In this document: piece after piece, positions 57,842 through 64,000 of the stretch
Layout: every line of letters begins with the position of its first letter
Numbering within the stretch: position 1 is the first letter of the stretch
Source: Thermoplasmatota archaeon
Lineage (GTDB): Archaea > Thermoplasmatota > Thermoplasmata > UBA10834
Direction of reading: 5' to 3'
DNA length: 64,000 nucleotides
Assembly (NCBI GenBank): GCA_018818785.1
Contig: JAHIRF010000006.1
Span: 124,001-188,000 of the forward strand
Made by a program: the position numbers and the translations under genes
Notes under the pieces: generated by a model
What the model saw: only the letters and a program-made list of their open reading frames with translations
Database searches by the model: none
Told to the model about the DNA's origin: nothing

Positions 57842-58669
57842 ATGTCTAGAAGATCGTATTCGAAGCACATCCCGGATTTCAGGCTCGTCACTCATTTTGG
57901 AGAGAGTGGCAACAGCATGATCCACTCGATGAGCCTTTGGACGAAAGCAGGGTTGCTCGCAATCGTCGTGTGTCTCGCTACAGTTTTGATCGACCCGATA
58001 CTGATATCGATCCTATACATCACCTGTCTAGCATTCTACCTCGCCGCCAAGCTCCCATTCAAGGTTCTCCTCGGATGGTACACGCTCCCCGCGATGTTCG
58101 TTTTTACTCTCGCGATAATGTTCATATTCACAGAGCCCGGGGACGAGGTGATCGGGGTTGACCTATTCGGTTCTCACATACAAGTGACGGACAATGGCAT
58201 CGTTCTGATGTACAAGTTGCTCATCAGGGCACTTGCAGTGGTCACGTTCTCTTTGGCGCTGTTCATGAGTTCTCGATACAGCCACATAGCATACCTGGCC
58301 CGCCGGATGATGCCCAGGACCCTGGCGACGGTCTTCCTTCTTTCCTACAGATTCCTGTTCGTCACATCCGATGAGGTCACCGATGTGATAGATGCGATAC
58401 ACTCGAGGAACGGCGGGTTGATCCGAGGGGTCTCGAGACAGACGAGGTTGTTCGCAGGGATATTCGGGCTCGCGTTCATCCACGCATTCGAGCGGGCGGA
58501 GAGGATAGCCAAAGCGATGGAATCGAGAGGGTTCACAGGAGACATGCCAGTAATGGAACACGCACCCAGACCTTCGGTCGCGGGAGTATCGGTCGTGACA
58601 GTAGGAGTTGTCGTCCTAGCAATCTCCGTCTACATCAGGTATTTCGATTCGAGCATGATATGGTGGTGA
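57842..58669 (+). CDS. cbiQ: ECF transporter transmembrane component (CbiQ/EcfT)
   Basis: The 275-residue protein has five to six hydrophobic segments and the EcfT coupling helices with the Ala-Arg-Gly type motifs, seen here as RAERIAKAMESRGFTG near residue 235 and VIDAIHSRNG near residue 180. ATG 57842 has GGAG 9 nt upstream. It links the CbiM-like subunit to the ATPase encoded next. Confidence 0.9.
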   Translation: MSRRSYSKHIPDFRLVTHFGESGNSMIHSMSLWTKAGLLAIVVCLATVLIDPILISILYITCLAFYLAAKLPFKVLLGWYTLPAMFVFTLAIMFIFTEPGDEVIGVDLFGSHIQVTDNGIVLMYKLLIRALAVVTFSLALFMSSRYSHIAYLARRMMPRTLATVFLLSYRFLFVTSDEVTDVIDAIHSRNGGLIRGVSRQTRLFAGIFGLAFIHAFERAERIAKAMESRGFTGDMPVMEHAPRPSVAGVSVVTVGVVVLAISVYIRYFDSSMIWW

Positions 58670-58673
58670 GTAG

Positions 58674-59534
58674 ATGACTCAGGATACAAATTGTCCGATG
58701 TGTGATGAAGCGAGGGATTCGATTGTTCACGTAGATTGCGTCACACATCGATACGCAGATGGCACCGAAGGCATCCATGGGATGTGCTTCAGAGTATATC
58801 CAAAAGAGATTGTCGCACTGTGTGGACCGAACGGGGCGGGCAAATCGACACTCATAGAACATCTCAATGGGCTCATGATACCAAATGTAGGCAGAGTCAG
58901 CATATTCGGGAAAGAGATAGATCGGAAGAACCTCGTAGATATCAGGAGATTGGTGGGGTTGGTGTTCCAGAACGCAGACGCGCAGTTGTTCTCACCGACA
59001 GTCATCGAAGATGTCATGTTCGGACCACTCAACCAAGGCATGTCTCCGGAGGAATCCATGAAGATGGCAAAATGGGCCTTGGACGTCGTGGGAATGAAGG
59101 AGACGGATAAGGTCCCGCACTACCTGAGCGGAGGTCAGAAACGATTGGTGGCTATCGCCGGCATTCTTGCCATGCAGCCCAAGATACTCGTTGCCGACGA
59201 ACCCACGGGAGACCTTGACCCATCCAACGCCAAGAGGATCGAGGAGATATTGAGATCTCTGCGCGATGAGCATGGGATCAGCGTTGTAGTTGCCCTCCAT
59301 GACATAGACATGGCCGCTCGTCTGGCGGATAGGATATGCATAGTCAAGGACGGAGGTATCCTGGCTGAAGGGAAGCCCAGGGACATATTATACGACGAGA
59401 AGCTGCTCGAATCGGCAGGTCTGGTACTCCCGACGGTCGCGAGGATATTCAAGAGTCTGGGATTTGACAGCGGCGTCGATGAAAGACCACTCTCGATCGA
59501 TGAGCTGATCACAATACTCTCGAAGAACCGATGA
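58674..59534 (+). CDS. cbiO: ECF transporter ATPase (CbiO/EcfA)
   Basis: The 286-residue ATPase has Walker A GPNGAGKSTLIEHLNG near residue 50, Q-loop VFQNADAQLFSPTV typical of ECF ATPases, signature LSGGQKRLVAIAGIL and Walker B ILVADEPTGDLD. The extra N-terminus NCPMCDEARD has a CxxC that is not usual in the family and might sense metal. A single ATPase serves both sites, as in Ni/Co transporters. It follows cbiQ by 4 bp. Confidence 0.94.
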   Translation: MTQDTNCPMCDEARDSIVHVDCVTHRYADGTEGIHGMCFRVYPKEIVALCGPNGAGKSTLIEHLNGLMIPNVGRVSIFGKEIDRKNLVDIRRLVGLVFQNADAQLFSPTVIEDVMFGPLNQGMSPEESMKMAKWALDVVGMKETDKVPHYLSGGQKRLVAIAGILAMQPKILVADEPTGDLDPSNAKRIEEILRSLRDEHGISVVVALHDIDMAARLADRICIVKDGGILAEGKPRDILYDEKLLESAGLVLPTVARIFKSLGFDSGVDERPLSIDELITILSKNR

Positions 59535-59607
59535 TTCTCGAACCGACCTTGAATAAGAGATATATCGAAAAGGTTTGAAGGAAGTGGTTTTGCTCTTCAG
59601 AGCGGGT

Positions 59608-62600
59608 CTATAGCTCGTCGTCCGGTGGCGGGAGATCGTCATCATCGAACTCATCGGCGATCTCGTTTTCGGTGGGTGGTGATGCCTTTCCTTTTCCGCC
59701 CTTGCCCCGACTCATCAGAGCCGCGGCGACACCTATCACCACTGCAGCGGCCATCACTGCGAACGCCCACCAGTAGTCCGCGATGAAGGACATCGCGCTC
59801 GATTCGACTACAATCTCGACAGTGTCGGTGTCGGACAGGCCCTGAGCATCCGTGACCGTCAGGGTGATATTATATGTCCCTGCGATCTCGAACACGAATT
59901 CCTGCTCGACACCAGTCAGTATGACCGGGTCACCATCGTAATCGAAAGTCCATGTGTATGTGACGATCGCGTTGTCGTCAGTGGACCCCGATGCGTCGAG
60001 AGTCACGGTGGCGTCGACCTTGACTTTCTGATCCTCACCTGCATCAGCCACAGGCGGATCGTTCGCTATGGACACAAGAACCACGACAATGTCCGTATCG
60101 CTGAATCCTGCAGCATCGGTCACCGTCAGCGTGATGGTGAATTCACCCTCGTCTTCAAAGGTGTAGTCAACTGTCTCGCCTGTGAGTTCCTGAGCTGTTC
60201 CATCAGTGAACGTCCAAACATACTCCACTATGCCGACATTGTCGCTGGAATCAGATCCATCGAGGGTCACCGTATCGCCAGCTTCAACTCCCGTCGGGTC
60301 AGGGCCTGCATCAGCCACCGGGGGTTCATCATCGACCACTGTGATGACCACGATATCAGTGTCTTCCAGACCGGCTGCATCGGTGACCGTGAGGGTCACG
60401 GTGAATTCACCGGGTGCGGTGAACTCGTAATTCACTGTCTCACCCATCAGCTCGACCGAACCGTCGTCATCGAAGGTCCACACATACGAGACTATGGTGT
60501 CGGAATTGTCCGAAGAGTCTGAGCCATCCAACGTCACTTCAGTTCCGAATGATATTGTCTCATCTGACCCCGCATCAGCGACAGGGAGAGTCACATCCTC
60601 CACTGTGACAACGACGGTGTCTGGTTCTGATGCCTGCCCGATCGAATCAGTCACGATTAGCTCGACCGAATAAGCCCCAGGGTCGACGAATGTATAATTC
60701 GGCGACACACCATACATCGTGATATCGAGGGACAGGATGGTCCAGGTGTAGTTCTCAATGACGATCACGTCATCGGATGAGCCACTGCCGTTGAATATCG
60801 CGGGTTCGTCCTCATCCACCGTGAAATCAACACCGGCATTAGCGACTGGTATGGCATCGGGCGTAACAGTGATCACGAAGGTGTCGACATCCTCATGTCC
60901 TGCGCCATCAGTCACTGTCAGAGTCACGGTGTAATCGCCTATCGTATCGAATTCGTAGTCGACCGATATACCGGTCAGAGTCTGTGGAGACCCGACCGGG
61001 TCTTCGAACTCCCAGACATAGCTGACGATTCCGACATTGTCCGAGGACGCGGAGGCATTCAAGGACACGATTGTGTCGACGACTGCGGTGATATCGCCGT
61101 CTGAGCCCGCGACAGGCGGATCGTTGTCAACGGATGCAGTGGAGATATTATACCAGTAACGCTCGCCCCAGTCATTCGCCATGAACAGCATCGAGTAGCT
61201 CGTGCTCGGGACGAGGTAATCGTAGCGGAACTCTAAGCCGTCCACCGACCACTCGCCAACCAATGGGCCCGACACAACATCTATGGATGACATGTCCCAA
61301 TCCATGCAGAGAATGGTTGCCTGAGGGCTGAAAGTGCCTTCTACATCACCCACTTCAGTGCTGGACCAGTTGCCGAACACAAACATGACATAGTCGCCGC
61401 TCACGATATCGAACATGGCATAGCCGGACTGCGTGGAAACGGTCGAGTTGCTATAGAAGCCGTATATGGACTGGTAGTCGTCTCCATAATAATTCATCAG
61501 GGAAGAAGCAGAGTATAGGTCGTCATTCCCTGTTCCACTCAGCCAACCAGCATCGGCACTGGCGTTCCAGGACAAATCCACTGCATACTGGTCACCTGCG
61601 ACCGTGTATGGCAGAGTCGAGTAGGTGTTCAACGGGTCGTTAGACATACCCCACATACTCAACAGAGTGTAGTTCGTCCCTGTATCGTACATGCTGTAGT
61701 TCATGAAGAGCAGGAGCTGCATGGTCCTCAGATTGTAATCCTGAATATCATAGTGCAACAACTCAGGGTTGAACCAAGTCACATTCTCTGTTGGACTCTG
61801 AGTCGAGCTCCCATTCGGAGAATAATCGTCGGCATCAAGCAGGATGTTGAGTTCCAGGTCCAATGTGCCAGTCGCGTCCATGGTGTCAAAATATGGCGCG
61901 TGATCGCGGCCATGGGCGTATATGGACATCTCCAGTGGAGCCGTGTACATCTCGTAGTATCCGGTGCTGTTCGTCGTCGCGCGGTTATTGTAAAAGCTAT
62001 CGGGTAGGTAGACAACAACTTCCGCATTCGATATGCCGTTATTGGATACACTGTCGTTCACCCAGCCGTGCAACAACACTGTCGACGGTATGTCCCATGG
62101 GAGCAGCTCGACATCGTGCACCGTCATTACATCCGAGAGGACCTCCACCGTGCTCTCGTTTGCCATATAGTCGTTGGCTCCAATCTGGACATAGTAGGTG
62201 CCGGAGACCAGAGACACATTGTAATAACCTGTGGAATTAGTATTGGACCAATCCTCGTAGTTGTCCGACCGCACGTAGATATAAGCGTCCGCGATGGGGT
62301 CGCCTGAGATCATATCGGTCACATTGCCAGTCAACCATGCATCAACTGGGTAGAGTTCGAAATCATGCCATAGCTCGTCCCCGAAGCTCACATCGATGAC
62401 CTCATAGCCCCTGGAATAGCCTTGGACCTCGGTGAATAGTTGAAGGTAAGTTCCTTCGAATGCACGGAGTTCGTAGAATCCAGTCTCGTTGCTCATCGTA
62501 CTGGATACGAAATGATCACCGTCGTAGAGTATCACACTGCTGAATGGCAGGGGATCGGTGGTGATGGCATCTGTGATATTGCCCCTAATGGTAGCAACTG

Positions 62601-63561
62601 TCGGCGTGAGCTCGACCGACATATCGAGATCAGCTCCTGCATCTACCAAGGTTCCCCATCCCATATAGGACGCGTATCCATATTTCTGGAACTGGATATC
62701 CATCGATCCGCTCGAAACGTTGATATCGAAGTATCCAGAAGCATCTGTAACTGTGTAGTTGAAGTAATCCTCATCCGCCATTTCATCGTAGATGTCCACA
62801 GAGATCATCACACCAGGAATGGGTGAGCTCGTGGTCGAGTCGGTGACGTACCCGTATAGGTGGGCATCATCATCGAATACCGGTGCTGTAACGGTGATGT
62901 TCAGCCAATACGACACTCCGTCCACGAGTGGATCAGTCGTATCGTTGCCGATCATTCCAATGCTGCCCTCGAGATCCATCAGGTAGACACCGCCGCCGGT
63001 CGTGCTCGGGATCACATGGACTTCGAAGTATCCGGCACCATCGACCGTTGTCATGTTACCGTAGTACGGCATGTTGTCTGACCCAGATGGATCGCTGGAG
63101 AAGGCGAAGATATTGCCATCAGTCACCGGGTCGTCCGCTTCGTCCAGGACAAAACCCTTGATCAGAACGGATGTCGCGATGGGCGATATGGCCTCGAGCG
63201 TGAAATCCCTCTGAACCGTCTCACCGGATTGAACCGATGTCTGGCTCATTGCGAAGTAATAATCCTCATGAGCGACGAAGACGACATAGTCATATCCACC
63301 CGTCAGGTTGATGTTATAGTATCCTGAGGAGTCGGTGAAGCTGTAGTTCACCTGTATTCCGTCTCCCATCATCAGCATGATTTTGACATAGGCGTCTTCG
63401 ACAGGTGTGATCCCGTCAGATGTGACCAATCCTTCGACGGTCGCGTCATCCGGAAGCTCAACGGCTTGACTGTCAGACGGCAAGACCGCCATTCCTGCAA
63501 CAAATGATGCGCACAATAACCACGCCAAGCCCAAACTCACGAGTCTATCTGTTCTCTTCAT
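59608..63561 (-). CDS. Large surface protein with carboxypeptidase-regulatory-like and PKD repeats
   Basis: This protein is about 1317 residues long. A signal peptide (MKRTDRLVSLGLAWLLCASF) is followed by six or so carboxypeptidase-regulatory-like beta domains (VEGLVTSDGITPVEDAYVKI; LYGYVTDSTTSSPIPG; WLTGNVTDMISGDPIADAYI). A middle region of unclear fold follows (about 590-840), then five PKD domains (VLDASGSTDDNAIVTYTWTF type), one membrane helix near residue 1265 and an acidic tail EFDDDDLPPPDDEL. It is probably a cell-envelope or adhesion protein held by its C-terminus. ATG 63561 has AAGGAG 9 nt upstream. No catalytic motif is seen. Confidence 0.85.
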   Translation of the reverse strand: MKRTDRLVSLGLAWLLCASFVAGMAVLPSDSQAVELPDDATVEGLVTSDGITPVEDAYVKIMLMMGDGIQVNYSFTDSSGYYNINLTGGYDYVVFVAHEDYYFAMSQTSVQSGETVQRDFTLEAISPIATSVLIKGFVLDEADDPVTDGNIFAFSSDPSGSDNMPYYGNMTTVDGAGYFEVHVIPSTTGGGVYLMDLEGSIGMIGNDTTDPLVDGVSYWLNITVTAPVFDDDAHLYGYVTDSTTSSPIPGVMISVDIYDEMADEDYFNYTVTDASGYFDINVSSGSMDIQFQKYGYASYMGWGTLVDAGADLDMSVELTPTVATIRGNITDAITTDPLPFSSVILYDGDHFVSSTMSNETGFYELRAFEGTYLQLFTEVQGYSRGYEVIDVSFGDELWHDFELYPVDAWLTGNVTDMISGDPIADAYIYVRSDNYEDWSNTNSTGYYNVSLVSGTYYVQIGANDYMANESTVEVLSDVMTVHDVELLPWDIPSTVLLHGWVNDSVSNNGISNAEVVVYLPDSFYNNRATTNSTGYYEMYTAPLEMSIYAHGRDHAPYFDTMDATGTLDLELNILLDADDYSPNGSSTQSPTENVTWFNPELLHYDIQDYNLRTMQLLLFMNYSMYDTGTNYTLLSMWGMSNDPLNTYSTLPYTVAGDQYAVDLSWNASADAGWLSGTGNDDLYSASSLMNYYGDDYQSIYGFYSNSTVSTQSGYAMFDIVSGDYVMFVFGNWSSTEVGDVEGTFSPQATILCMDWDMSSIDVVSGPLVGEWSVDGLEFRYDYLVPSTSYSMLFMANDWGERYWYNISTASVDNDPPVAGSDGDITAVVDTIVSLNASASSDNVGIVSYVWEFEDPVGSPQTLTGISVDYEFDTIGDYTVTLTVTDGAGHEDVDTFVITVTPDAIPVANAGVDFTVDEDEPAIFNGSGSSDDVIVIENYTWTILSLDITMYGVSPNYTFVDPGAYSVELIVTDSIGQASEPDTVVVTVEDVTLPVADAGSDETISFGTEVTLDGSDSSDNSDTIVSYVWTFDDDGSVELMGETVNYEFTAPGEFTVTLTVTDAAGLEDTDIVVITVVDDEPPVADAGPDPTGVEAGDTVTLDGSDSSDNVGIVEYVWTFTDGTAQELTGETVDYTFEDEGEFTITLTVTDAAGFSDTDIVVVLVSIANDPPVADAGEDQKVKVDATVTLDASGSTDDNAIVTYTWTFDYDGDPVILTGVEQEFVFEIAGTYNITLTVTDAQGLSDTDTVEIVVESSAMSFIADYWWAFAVMAAAVVIGVAAALMSRGKGGKGKASPPTENEIADEFDDDDLPPPDDEL
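59852..61120 (-). repeat. Five PKD-coding repeats of about 265 bp
   Basis: Near-identical blocks related to GTCACCGTCAGGGTGAT recur at about 59852, 60119, 60383, 60648 and 60911, spaced 263-267 bp. Each encodes the TVTDAAG..D strand of one PKD domain of roughly 88 residues. The first three copies on the plus coordinates are most alike, suggesting recent duplication. Confidence 0.75.
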
Positions 63562-63801
63562 ATCAAGAATCTCCTTTACAGCAAATAGCACTAACACTCT
63601 CACGCTCAACTGGGGGGGAAGAGCGTATTTCGACGAATTAGTAGGTGGTTAATCCATATAAATAGAATTTGCAGACAGTATATGATGTTGCATCCATGGC
63701 CAGCGGTCACCGCGACTGCGTCATGTTCGGGAGCACATTGATTTTCAATAGGCGTCAATCTTGTTGTGAGAATCGACCTTGATCAGGGGACAGGCTTCGT
63801 A

Positions 63802-64000
63802 ATGGCAACTTCGAGGAGCATAATTTGGAGAGATTGGTCAAAGGATAGCTTCCAAGCAGCCAAGGAATCAGAGAAGCTCATACTGCTGGATCTCACGGCA
63901 TCATGGTGTCATTGGTGCCATGTCATGGACGAAACCACCTATTCCGACCCTGACATCATCCTGAGGATACAGGAGAATTTCATCCCTGTCAGAGTCGATA
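63802..64000 (+). CDS. DUF255 thioredoxin-domain protein (N-terminal fragment)
   Basis: The first 66 residues are present before the window ends. The sequence has IIWRDWSKDSFQAAKESEKLILLDLTASWCHWCHVMDETTY over residues 7-47. The CHWCHVM motif is the thioredoxin-like active site of the DUF255/YyaL (SSP411) family, whose full members are about 600-700 residues with a glycosidase-like C-terminal half. Function is unknown. Confidence 0.88.
   Translation, partial: MATSRSIIWRDWSKDSFQAAKESEKLILLDLTASWCHWCHVMDETTYSDPDIILRIQENFIPVRVD

Noticed and set aside
59852-61120. Repeated blocks considered as a CRISPR array
   Set aside because: The period is about 265 bp and in frame with PKD domains; no short direct repeats with unique spacers exist.

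Overview
The window is a gene-dense stretch of a euryarchaeal chromosome of medium-high GC. Archaeal marker genes are everywhere: PCNA, TFS, Alba, aIF2-alpha, Nop10, ribosomal proteins S27e and L44e, Pelota, ABCE1, RadB, Bud32, Dph6 and archaeosine synthase. So are archaeal lipid genes (isopentenyl phosphate kinase, type 2 IPP isomerase, prenyl synthase, geranylgeranyl reductase family). A lone 5S rRNA gene with its own TATA box, not linked to 16S/23S here, together with a DUF835 sensor and PKD-type surface proteins, points to the Thermoplasmatota. That is an inference; no order or genus can be read from the window. Many genes have a TATA-like box about 26 bp before the chosen start, so leaderless or near-leaderless transcripts look common. 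I used this to pick several starts.

Layout. 1-5.5 kb (minus): geranylgeranyl reductase fragment, a transaldolase/split-transketolase operon, PurN, PCNA and TFS. 5.6-9.6 kb: a membrane protein with a long basic tail, a receiver protein, a 7TM-DUF835 sensor, an intron-bearing tRNA-Tyr and a ribbon-helix-helix regulator. 9.7-11.9 kb (minus): L44e-S27e-aIF2alpha-Nop10-PAC2 translation operon. 12-19.7 kb: HTH regulator, RpiA, creatininase-family hydrolase, zinc ribbon, Dph6, lysine 2,3-aminomutase, histidine kinase, tRNA-Pro, XTP pyrophosphatase and Bud32. 19.8-23.8 kb: RadB, the IPK-Fni-prenyl synthase operon and Alba. 24-29.2 kb: LarE-LarB, a zinc-ribbon membrane protein, 5S rRNA with a folded downstream element, HAD hydrolase, methyltransferase and DUF92.

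29.3-37.4 kb: a giant surface protein with a cytoplasmic domain, a site-2 protease with CBS domains, and an ABC exporter. 37.5-41.3 kb (minus): small kinase, compact aldehyde oxidoreductase-like protein with its ferredoxin, PyrI and PyrB. 41.4-45.4 kb: an HTH regulator divergent from a five-gene TusA/DsrE-type sulfur-relay operon, then ArcS. 45.4-49.2 kb: a micro-protein with a strong terminator, a Cys-rich protein plus ferredoxin, a receiver protein, Pelota, Roadblock and PHP. 49.2-57 kb: MetRS, M3 peptidase, ABCE1, DedA, BASS transporter and a DUF457-like protein. 57-59.5 kb: a CbiMQO-type ECF metal transporter behind three helically phased TTATTAA boxes. 59.6-64 kb: a large PKD/carboxypeptidase-regulatory surface protein and the start of a DUF255 thioredoxin-domain protein.

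How genes may work together: transketolase, transaldolase and RpiA cover the non-oxidative pentose phosphate route; IPK, Fni, prenyl synthase and GGR serve ether-lipid synthesis; LarB/LarE and the ECF transporter suggest nickel use; the sulfur relay beside ArcS may feed tRNA or cofactor thiolation. No CRISPR array, insertion sequence or phage gene was seen. The least explained items are the folded RNA after 5S, the XTP pyrophosphatase without an ordinary start codon, the compact AOR-ferredoxin pair, the sulfur-relay cassette and the 31-residue micro-protein.
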